NCBI RefSeq assembly: GCF_932526225.1 | Contig: NC_064038.1 | Span: 10,725,070-10,789,069, forward strand | Length of the DNA: 64,000 bases | Reading direction: 5' to 3' | Source of the DNA: Nematostella vectensis | Taxonomy: Eukaryota; Cnidaria; Anthozoa; Actiniaria; Edwardsiidae | The notes under the pieces: model-generated | What the model saw: the letters and a program-made list of their open reading frames with translations, nothing else | Told to the model about the DNA's origin: nothing | Databases searched by the model: none | Part shown: piece after piece, positions 24,701 through 36,700 of the stretch | Layout of the letters: each line of letters starts with the position of its first letter | Numbering within the stretch: position 1 is the stretch's first letter | Translations under genes and position numbers: made by a program

Positions 24701-27700
24701 CTATTCATGCTCTTGTACAACTGGCTTTGAACTTGCTGTTGATCAAACAAACTGTGTTGACGTGGATGAATGCGTCACACGTTCTCACAAATGCTTTCAA
24801 CAGTGCGTCAACACGCGCGGTAGTTATAAATGCTCATGTAATCCTGGGTTTGTACTTGCTAGTGATAACTTTGGATGTCTGGATATTAATGAGTGTAAAA
24901 GCTCAATCAAATACTGTTCCCAAGGATGCAAAAATCTTTATGGTACCTTTTCCTGTTTTTGTTACCGTGGATATGCCCTGGACAGTGATAAAAGAACCTG
25001 TATTGATGTTGAAGAGTGCTCATCCGGTGCTCATGGATGCTCTCAGATTTGCAATAATACACAAGGAAGTTTCCATTGTGGATGCCATCAAGGATATAAC
25101 CTTCTAGATGATCTCATTTCTTGCGGGGACATTGATGAGTGTGCAACAAAGGTCTGCTCTCATAATTGCACCAACACGCCAGGAAGCTACCGGTGCTCAT
25201 GTTTTCCAGGCTACCAGCAAGGTAACATATCATACTCTCGTATAAATATTCAGCTAGTTGCCATCAAAAAAATGTTGCAGTTTATTATTTGATTATGCTT
25301 TCAATCTATCAATATATCTAACAGCAAAAAGTCCACTTCCGGCTCGCAATAGACGTGCTGTTTGTAGACAAAGCGATAAAATATAAGCGAATTAGAAAAA
25401 AAGGCATTCTAGATCACTCCAGTATGTCATCAAGTCAAACTTTTGCGTAGCCAAATCCGAAAATAAACGTCCCTTGCAGATACTGCAAATGCATAAAAAA
25501 TCCTCTTTTTGGGGGGCGGGTCAGATTTTTACCAGAAAAAGCACCCCTCCCCTCCCCCGGAAAAAATAGGTCCCATTTTTTTCGGATGTTAAAAAGCTTA
25601 CATAATTTACTAGCTTACTTATGTTCTTTTATGTTTAACATAGGGCCTAAAAATGACAGCTGCTTGGATGTGGATGAGTGTTCCACCTCAACCCACAATT
25701 GCACACAAATATGTGTCAATCAACCAGGCAGTTACACCTGTCATTGTCACCAAGGTTACCAGCTAGCCGCTGACCAGAGATCATGCGAGAAAGGTAATAA
25801 AACCCCGTGCAAACATCGTAAACATCAGCCGACATTGCTTGCACCGCCAACATTGCCAGCATCGCAAACATTGCCTGCACCGCCAACATTGTCAGTATCG
25901 CCAACATAATAACATTGTTTGCACCGCCAACATTATCAGCACCGCCAGCACTGCCAGCATCGTCAACATTGCTTGCACCGCCAATATTGCCAGCATCGCC
26001 AACGTTGCCAGCATCCGAAACAATGCTTGTACTGCCAACATTGCCAACAATGCCAGCATAACAACATTGCTTGCACCGCCAACATTACCATCATCGCCAA
26101 CATTGCCAGCATCGCCAACAATTGCCAGCATAACAACAATGCTCCGCCCTGTCTTAAGAAAGTTACACACCCTACACCTTTTACCGCCACACTTACCACA
26201 ACCTCTAACCTGAGTACTATCCTCTTTAAGAGAGGACTGCACCAACATATCCTTTAAACTTCTAGGTTTCCTATAAGCCATAGGTACCTATTGGTAGGGT
26301 ACCTATAAACCATAGGTACCCTACCAATAGCACCCCTCATCTACTAGAAGATTCTAGAACTTGCTGTAAATTACGAAGAATACCAGGTAAATTAGGTAAA
26401 GCTGGATGAAAAGTGACTACAAAAGGTACACGATCATTCTTACCTTTACGCCTGTCTTTCAATGTGTCGTCCCTAGGAATACGTCTAACCCGGTCAACTT
26501 CCCTCCCCACAAACCTGCTGTCATAACCCCTATCAACTAAATAACCTTGTAACTCTAATACCCTCTTTTCGAAAGAAGAGTCTTCCGAACATATCCTACG
26601 AATACGTAGTGCCTGCCCAAAAGGAATGCCTTTCTTACAAACAGACGGATGACAGGACGTATGAAAAAGATATTGATGCTTATCAGTAGGCTTACTATAC
26701 AGATCTGTAGAGATAAACCCATCCCTAAGAGTAAGTGAAACATCCAAAAAATTTACCTGACTAGTAGACCACTCAAACGTAAATTTTATAGTTCTATGTA
26801 TAGAGTTCATGTGAGCCATAAACTCTCTCAGAGCGTCCCCACCTTCAGTCCAGATCATGAGAATGTCTTCGATATACCTACGCCATAAATAAGGCTTAAC
26901 TGGAGAAGAGTCTATGATTTCCTTTTCCACTTTAGCCATAAAAAGCTTAGCATATGATGGTGCCATTCTAGTACCTATAGCCGTACCTAATACCTGTAAA
27001 TAATGCTTCTTATTAAATACTAAGTTATTATTCTCCAGGACAATGCGAGGTAAGTCCACAAGGTCCTCAGTAGGAATATAATTACCTGTTAACTTACCAC
27101 GTTTGTCCAAAGCGGCTTTAAGAGCCTCCAACCCCTCATCATGGGGTATGTGGGGGGTAAAGCCCAACCACATCTGCTGTGACTAAGATAGCCCCCTGAG
27201 GTAAAGTTCCCATATCCCTCACTATATTAAGAAAATGTTTAGTATCCTTAATATGGGATGGTATAGATGGCACCAAATCCTTAATATGATAATCTACAAA
27301 CTCAGATATTATCAATGGTAAGCCTAGGGCAGGTGGTTTTTATCCCTTTCCTAAAACACATAACAAGGGAAACCCAGGTAGGCCAGTCATATCGGGGTGT
27401 AATACTTGCACTGAAAAGATAATGCGCGTTTTTGTCAGTTGTAATGTTTTTGCGTCTCGCGCCACTATTCTGATGTTAATAAGCTTGTAACGATTCACCT
27501 TCTTCAGTCTGCCCTGAAGAAGTCTTATTAAAGACGAAAATTTGGCAGAGTCGAATTTCAGTTTTTGGTGTCTTAAAAAAAAACTTGTATATAGTAGCTC
27601 GGGTATTAATCTGAATCTAGTCCTGAGCTATGATATAGGAAGGTCTAAGGGCAAACAACATTTTTTTCATGTGCCGTTCTAATGAAATAAACATGAAACA

Positions 27701-30700
27701 TTCGACATGGATCATTTGTATACATCCGCATTTGGAACGTTACATGAAAACAAAATGTTTTGTATACACGCCAACCCTCTTCATAAGCAATCAAGAAGCA
27801 TGTTATATTATGTTAACCAATTCCAGTAGAGACATGTTTATACTTGACATGTTTATACTTGATAATCAGTAACCTTGAAATATATTGTAATATGTTCTGA
27901 TTTGTCTTGATTTGTTGCCTGAACTCGCATATATTACGTTTCCCTGATAAACAAAAATCCTCAACACGACCGATGACTTTTACTTGGTAGTCTGTTCTTC
28001 TTGTAGTTCTTCTTGTTTCTCTGATAAACAAAACACCTCAACACGACCGATGCCTTTCACTCGGTAGTCTGTTCTTATAGTTTCCCTGATAAACAAACAC
28101 CTCAACACGACCGATGCCTTTCACTCGGTAGTCTGTTCTTCTTGTAGTAGTTCTCCTTGTTTCTCTGATAAACAAAACACCTCAACACGACCGATGTCTT
28201 TCACTAACCAGTCTTTTCTTCTTGTGGTTGCTCTCTTGTATCCTTGATAACCGACCCCCCCCCAACATTACCGATGTCTTTCGCTAGCCAGTCTTTTCTT
28301 CTTGTAGTTGTTCTTCCTGTACCCTTGATAACTGAGGCCTTCAACACGTCCTCCACCTCACTACTTGTTCGCTGGATCTTAAAGCCCTCTGGAAGTTCGT
28401 TTCCTGTCCAGATTGGCTACATGCCATATACTAGAGACACAGACCTTCTCACCCTTCCACCTTCTATGAACTCCAAGCAATTAAAGATTCAAGGGCTCCG
28501 CCCATACACAATCTATAGCGTGTTCGCTCGATTGTCTACCAACTGGACGGACGGAGAGTGGAGTATGCCCGCGTTCGTCCGGACGGACGAGAAAGGTAAG
28601 GGATAATTATATGCCAACTGGACGGACGGAGAGTGGAGTATGCCCGCGTTCGTCCGGACGGACGAGAAAGGTAAGGGATAATTATATGCCAACTGGACGG
28701 ACGGAGAGTGGAGTATGCCCGCGTTCGTCCGGACGGACGAGAAAGGTAAGGGATAATTATATGCCAACTGGACGGACGGAGAGTGGAGTATGCCCGCGTT
28801 CGTCCGGACGGACGAGAAAGGTAAGGGATAATTATATGTTTAATGGTCCAATACGCTATGATTTCACAAAAACTGATAGTTTTTTCCAGGAATAGTTACA
28901 CCTGTTACCTAAGTTGTTTTAAACTTTTACAGACTTCTCACTTTCCCCTCTTTTAATCTAATTCAAGCCTTCAATATTCACTTTATCACTTAGCTGTTCA
29001 AACACGTCCAGAGAACCTCCAAGCCAGTCACGTGGACTCTACCTCAATCATTATCACGTGGTCATCCAGCATTCCTCGCGACCCATATGCAATTGTGCTT
29101 GGTTACCAAGTCAGTTACGGGATCTTTAACGCGACGACCAAGAAATTTAGTGACGTCACGGTTGTTGACTTATACAGTCAGGAAGATACGTTTGCGATCG
29201 GCGAGCTGCGACCGAACACAATTTATACCGTAAAAGTGTCGTACTTTTCTCGGAAAGGAGTCGGCCCGTACTCGAGGGCAATCGTTGTACGTACAACTTT
29301 AGGTGAGAGAGATTTACCCATGTCTGTATGACATCTCACAGGGGAGGAAACTTAACTTGTGACTGGGGAAAGGGGGAGTGGAGATCAGACAAAGCCCAAT
29401 TTCGTACCCACATTAATGCCAGGCGAGGTCTTCAACCCCTAAAATTCAAAACACTTTAGATCCCCCCCCCTGTATCCGCCCCTGAAGATAGCTCTTTGCT
29501 TTTTAAGACAACCCATGTAATCCGACCAGCCCGTGTTTGAATGGAGGAATCTGTCTGCTTTCGGATGCGGAAGCGTCTCCCGGACGCCGTCCGAACTATA
29601 CGTGCCTCTGCTTGGCCAACTTCCACGAGAGGTACTGCGAGTCATATCTAGCAGGTAATGGCGGCTTTTTACTTTAGCGAGGGAGACAGCGAATCATGCG
29701 AAAATATACAGGTTTGTTCAAAGTAGGACGCTAAGGCACTAACCCTTAGAAAAGTGAAGGGGGGATGGGGAGGTTTAGCCTTTTTTTTTTGCATATTTTT
29801 TTCTTGTCTCCAAGACTCGCATATTTTTTTTAATCTTTGTATGCATTTTTTTCCGTCTGGTTTGGGCTGCATGCCTTTTTTACCAGGTTTTTTATCGTGT
29901 ATGTATTTTTTTGTTCCTTACCCATTCACCCTCTCTAATGGTCCGCCCCTAATTCGGGAGCAAGCAAAATTAAAAGAAATGACGCGAGAAAGTAGAGCTC
30001 TTTTGTTCCCTTGCGCTCCGGTGAGAACAAAAGCGCGTGTGCAAACATAGGAACGTAATTCAAAAAAGACAGAGACGATATAGGAAAAGAGAGCAGTGGA
30101 AACGATTTTTGTAATATTTATCTAGATAATAAAATGACTATACGGAAGCAAAGTGACGCTTTTTCATTTTTCGTAGGGAGTGAGGCTGACTCTGTTGTAC
30201 CTAAAAATTAGGCTCACATGTATGCGACACGGATTTATTTTGTATCTTTTCCAGGAAAACGCTGCAAAAGCCCGACAGTTAGCATAGCTCTTGGTCAGAG
30301 CATCACACAAGCGACAAAAGTTCCCCGCTCCGAGTCCTACACGATTAGTAGTACTGTGGAGCTCGACTGCCGAGAGAGTTACGAGACAGAGTTTGCGTGG
30401 ATGGTGACTCCCTTTAGCCGGACAGATGCCTTACTCAAGCGGACAGGAGTCTCCGAGTTACGGATTCCACGGAGACGTCTGGACTACGGCATTTACGTGG
30501 TCGCTCTTGTTGTACGAATGAAAGGTAACGATGATGGTGATGATTAAGATAATGATAATGAGATTACGGAGTGTTTACAATTCTGTTAAGAGTTTTGCTG
30601 CACATTTTAACATCCACGTTTTTCAAATGTATTGGCCTCTTTTCACTTCACTTTATTTTATTGCACAACCTATTTATACAAATATATTAGTGCGCAGCGC

Positions 30701-33700
30701 ATGTTCACATCCCAGCGTGGAAGGCCTCTGGGCGGCCTCTCGTGTCAATGACAGACTGTGGTCTCCTAGTTCTTTGAGTCTCGCATCCTTATCTGGCTTT
30801 TCCAGAATAGTCTGCTTATGCGTTGTTGTTAGCGTCGTTAGCACGTCTTTGTCAAAACTTGCGTTTTTAAAGCAGTTAACGCAGATTTCAGAGGTTTCTA
30901 TGGTGGTGATATATGTAATGTTGCCAACAAAATGGCAAACATTCTTTCTTGATAAAGATGATTGCGATGATGATGATGAAAGCGATAATGGTTCAGTTTT
31001 TTTCAAATGCATTGTCACCAGTTTACTTCCGGTCGATAACGTAACAATCTCCGATTATTTTTAAAGGGAAACTCGAAAAATATTTTAAAATATTGAAAGC
31101 AGTGTGCCTAATGGAAGTTTCTTTGAGGATGTGATTGATAATTTAGAGCGGATGGCCTGTTAAATATCTCGGATTCTAGTAGATTCTTTTGTCTTTTAAC
31201 GGTTGAGGTTTCCGTCGGACCTCCGGAAGTGAACTGGTGACAATGCCCCTTTAACTTCTTCTTCCACAAGACACATTGATAACACTATGGTAACCATTAC
31301 ATATACAGATATCGCGGTGTATGGGCGAAGTAACGGATACATCGAGATCACCGATAGTGCCCTCGTGGCCGTGATTGAAGGAGGAACGAAGGTCACGCGC
31401 GGGAATAACGCTAGTGTCACGCTAGACGCCTCCTCCTCCTACGACCCCGACACAGGTGATAGCGTAGGATTGCGTTACACCTGGCTATGCCGTGACAGAA
31501 CCGAGAAGTTGCCGGATTATGCCGTTAGTTACCCGTTAATTGAGGTACCCGGTTTATTCCGATCTCTGAAAGCTTCGTCTTTTAAAGGGGGGTGTTACGG
31601 TACCGGGGCGGGGCAGCTAAAGGGTAACGGCTCCACCCTTGTGTTGGACACAGCAAAGATAATGCCAGGAAGGTCGTACGTTTTGACGGTGATTGTAGAG
31701 AAAGGGAAGAGATCAACAAGATATGAGCAGGAGGTTGATATCGCCCGTGGGAAGAAACTGGAGATTCTTATACAGTAAGTCTTTATACAAGTTCATGTCT
31801 TAGAAATTTATACTTTAAAATAATGTACTCTATAATCCATGTGTCGCAGCTCGCAGTGTGGTTCATGGTTAATTTAAAGATGGCTGCATCCTGGTCTCTT
31901 GTGATACCGTAGCAGGCCTCGAGATATTAGGGGGGAGGGGGAAGGACACAGAAACATTAAGGAAATCTTCGGGGCACAGCCACGCCCCTAATGGTAATTT
32001 CCTTATAGCTTTTTTTAAATATTGGGGGCACGTGCCCCACGCCCTGCTACGGCCCTGTACGAATTTCCAAACCTGAATGAGTTTTAGGCTTATTTGCCTA
32101 ATTATGTGATATCCATAAAGCACTGCGGGTTACGACACATGGATAATTCGAATACCACCACCCCAGACGAAATCTTGACTTTCAAACTCAGGCCCAAGGG
32201 CTTGATATACTTGAGAGTATTCTTCTTTTTCAGATGTATTTATAATTGTCGTGCTCGAAATACCCCGTCCCGACGACTCGCTTTGGCCAGCAAGTGCTAC
32301 TCGTTATCGTGCATTGGGCTTAACTCGTTTCACTGGCGTGTATTCTACGTTCGCAACAGCACAAAACACGAAATACCAAGTTTACAATCCAGTCTCACAA
32401 CGGCATCCAATCGAAGAGGCTTTGTGCTGAAACCGTATTCATTATTAGAAGGAGAATCTGTGGTAATCACCCTCAAAGTGTCGAGCGCCGACGGTACCAC
32501 TGGGCATGCGCAATACTCCTTTCAAACTAACAAAGGACCTTCAGGTGGTACGTGTGCGGTCTTACCAGTCAGCGGTGTTACCTTAGTAACGAAGTTCAGT
32601 TTCAACTGCAGTGGCTGGTTTGATTTAGACGAGCCTTTGAGATATGAGTTTTTCTACGTGGAGAAGAATGGGAAAGAAACCGTGTTGCATGACGGGACAT
32701 CTAGTTTTGAAGCCGAGCTCCCCATGGGAGAGAGGGAGAGGGGATCTTTGTTAGATGTAAGAGTCAGGGTGTATGACTCACTTGGGACATCTACACAAGT
32801 CAACACTCCAGTGAAGGTACATACAAAGTATAGGAAAATTAAAAAATTAAACGAGACTTACCTGTAAGTTGAAGTTTGATTGGAATTCTATCTGTCACCA
32901 AGCACTGAGGGATTACGTGCGCACCCTATACTGTTTGTTATTTCTACCCATCCCTTTGACTGAGGGATTACGTGCCCGCCCTATACTGTTTGTTATTTTC
33001 TACCCATCCCTTTGTACAGGTGTTTTGCGTTAACCTGCACACATTGTAAGTGCTTTAAAAAATGAAGTTCGTGCAGGCGCAATGCTATCTCACGTGGTCC
33101 CTCAGTGCGGTGACAGAATAGAATACTATATAACAAATAACAAGTACATGATAAGTGTTAGAGTTACGGGTGGGTTGATTGCTATAGCCCACCGCACGGA
33201 TGGGTTTCGTTACGCGTGTGTTGAGCATTAGGTATCAGTCAAAGTAAATACAAATATATCGATTCTTTGTTACCCGATGGGTTTCATTACGCGTGTGTTG
33301 AGCATTAGGTATCAGTCAAAGTGAATACAAATATATCGATTCTTTGTTACCGGATGGGTTTTGTTACCCTTTTGTTGCCCATTAGGTATCTCCTCCTAGC
33401 TTGCAGCTTTTTCTATGATTTGAGTGTAACTCCTAGCCGAATAAGAAGAAAAACTACCCCCTGTTTCCTGGATGATATACCACTGGCCCTTAATCAGGGG
33501 GGGGAGGGGCTGGAAGAACCACCTAATTTGACTAAAATATCCGAGATTTCCTTTTATATTAGATTATTTTACCTTCCTTGTTCATTATACAATATATCTC
33601 AAGATAACCACTCCCTGTCCACAAGTCTTTGAGAGAGGGGACGGGAGGTTATGGTTATTTCAGTTTAATCTTTGTTTATCGAGCGAGTATAATAGCTTAA

Positions 33701-36700
33701 AAGCCCCGTCCACCAACAGGCCATTCCAGCCGCATTACCATAGAAACCTACCTAAACTACCAGAATGTAGCGCGCGCATTTTTAAGCTTGCACCAAACGA
33801 AGCGCGCGTTGCATGACGGTAGTTGAGGTAGGTTTCCATGGCGAGTGCGCGCGCATGCTTATAGCTGGAATGGCCTATTGGCTGCGCGGCCTGAGAAGCG
33901 TTCTACAGCTCTGAATCGATCAACGGCGTTGTATCTGCACCTGCGTCATTAAACAGTCTGTGTCAGCCGCCATTTTTGTTATCCTAGCAAAGCACCAAGT
34001 GCGAAAAAGCATCCATATCCAATGCGATATTTCCGATTGAATTTGGTAAAATAAAGTATCAAACTTTATTTTTAGATGGTTATTTCGAGATTTTAGTACA
34101 TTATGTGCCTTCCAATATCACATGAAAACCATAATAAAGGTGTGACTGACAAGGGCACTTAAAGTATTCAAGCTACAATTGATAGGAGTATAATCTCCCC
34201 AAATCTATTTAATTTAGCATCATTACAAATTACAATATGCTTTATCTCTCATTTCAGGTTATCAAGTCTAAACTCTTTGCAGTCATAAATGCCATCGAAC
34301 TCACATCAGGCAAGGAGAGCAGACTAAATGAATTACTTCAGTCTGGAGATATCCGGGCCGCCTCAAGACTGGCAAACAACGTCCTAAAAGCCATAAAAGA
34401 TCCTACAAACAACACAATGGAAGAGCAAAAACAGAGGGCCAAGGTATTTTTGGGAAATATCTGTCTGTTTCCATCCGTCTTTGTGTTTGTTTTTAAGGAA
34501 AGGATTGAACTGAATTGTTCAATCAATTTATGTACCCCAAAAATACCTTTCAGGAACCATCTTTTGGATATTTCATCTGTCTTCCTCTCTGTTTCTATTC
34601 GCCTGTGCGTCTTTCTGTTTGCTTGCTTATCTATCTGTCTTTGTTGGCCTCTGTGACTCCTTGTTTCTATACCTGCTGTCCCTTTGTTATATGTCTGTCT
34701 CTGTTCGCTCGTGTATTTGTCTGTTATTCTGTCCGCATTTGTATATGTCTCTTTCTAATGCTCGTTGCGTTTGTACCATGTATACACTCACAGATCAAGT
34801 CGAGCATCGTGCTGCAAATGGCGGCCATCAAAGTGCAATCCGCTGACGCGATCCGCGACACCTCTGACGTCATTGCTGCAGCCACTACCTCACTTGACGA
34901 CATCGATATACAAGCTCAGGTATCGTCATCTCGCATCAGCATCATTACAATTACTATTTGTAACATCATCATCATCATATCATCACCAAAATCACTATTT
35001 GTATCATTGTCATCATCACCAAAATCACTATTTGTATTATCATCATCATATGATCATCACCAACATAGCCCTCCATGTCGTTATCCATTAACGAAGTAAT
35101 TATTTGCTAGAGATTATCAGCCTTTAACATAATCGTTATCGTCACCATAGCAACCAACATCACTAATACAACCATCATCATCATCATCATCAGTATCATT
35201 ACCATCACATTCTTCACCATCACTGTCACCGTCACCATCACTACTACACCATCATAATCATCATCATCACCCTCACTACTAACATTTTTCAAGTCAATTA
35301 TTTTCTGCTGTATTAGAAATCATCAGTTGAAGCTTTCAAGAGTATGGCTAGCGTGCTAACAGATGAAGCGGCCCAAGACGTCACATATGAGCTGCTGGTA
35401 CAAGGCGCGCAAGGACTGGTATCAAGTATTGGCAACGTGCTGCGAATAGCGTCTCACAGTGCTGATATAAGCCTGCTCAGCGTCCATAATCTCACCGATA
35501 CGGCCCTAAATATCTCACAAGAAACTGGAAGTAATTTGAAAAAAGCGGTGGAGGCAAAACGGGTCGCTAGCGAGCTCCTAACTGTGTTCAGTAGAGTTGG
35601 GCAGACAATTCTCTCGAAGCAGGTGATCGGAGAGGAGCCAATCAATTTCCAGGGGTTATCCGCGACTCTTGTGCTTCTACGCGAGGAGCCCTTGATGCTT
35701 GCTGGAAAGTTACTGTCGAATGAGAATGCGAGTTTTCAAATGCCTCGGGAAACCGGAGTGTTCGGTGGAGAGACCACTTATGTCGACAGCCAGGTACAAA
35801 GCGATAGGGCCTGTCCTTGGACGTGTGTAAAGGGGATTAATTAAGACTAGGACTGGTCCAGAGGGAAAGTGCGAATGCTGATCAAAATGATGATTGGATT
35901 AAGGGGACAAGAATGGGTCCTGGTGGCATTTCTAGGAGACAAGAAGGCTAGGGCTGGTCCATTGGGGGAGGGGAGGGGAGGGGGCGTCAGGCGAAAGGGC
36001 AAGGGGGGACAAGAGTAGATCAAGGGTATGAGAAGCAAGGGCGGATCTAAAATAGAAAAGAGACGGACCATTAGAAAAGTGAAGGGGGGAAGGTGGGGAG
36101 GAGTTTGTTTTCATCATTGTATACATTTTTTTTCTGTCTGCTTTGGGCTGCATGCATCTTTTTCCAGGCTTTTCTTCGTGTATGATATTTTTGTTCCTTA
36201 CCCACCCCCTCTCCTTCACTTCTCTAATGGCCCATCCCTAAATGTGGAGAAGGGAGTGGAGGGTCACGCGATCACTAAAATGTCCGCCATCTTTAGATGC
36301 TGGTGACAGAGCACGCGGTGTTCACGTGGGATGAGTCAGCAAGTCGTGTCTCCACTGTCGTAGTTGGCATAGAAACCACTGATCAACATGGCAACAACAT
36401 TACTCTACTAGACCTTGACACCCCGGTGGAGCTGATGTTACCGCGTCTTCACTCCAAGGGGCTCATGGGAAATGACACAATTTACACTCTGTATAGCAAC
36501 CGCACTATGTATCACATCATCAATACACAGCATTCCAACATGAGCCTGCGGGTCACAGTAAGACCGCTGAACGAAAGCCGGAGTCTCTCGATAGCTGTTC
36601 AACGTGGAACGCCCCCCATATTTGGAAGACAGGATTACATGGTAACGCTTGCGCGTAACGCAACCTGCAGTGACGCAAGTCAAGCAATCCCGTGCGCCGA

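Noticed and set aside
24088-24750. Minus-strand frames opposite the EGF exon
   Set aside because: They are antisense shadows of the repeated EGF coding sequence.
27511-27560. Hammerhead-ribozyme-like core on the plus strand (CTGAAGA, a 5-bp stem with loop, then GAAA) beside the Penelope-like element
   Set aside because: Hammerhead ribozymes are known in Penelope-like elements, but here an extra A separates the core from the stem, no convincing stem I was found, and the strand is opposite to the reverse transcriptase. A covariance-model search would decide.
30531-31064. 177-codon plus-strand frame
   Set aside because: It begins inside polycystin intron 13, has no domain, and is crossed by an inverted repeat.
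34515-35099. 194-codon plus-strand frame
   Set aside because: It is made of an intron with T-rich and ATC-repeat sequence and overlaps polycystin exon 34794-34919 out of phase.
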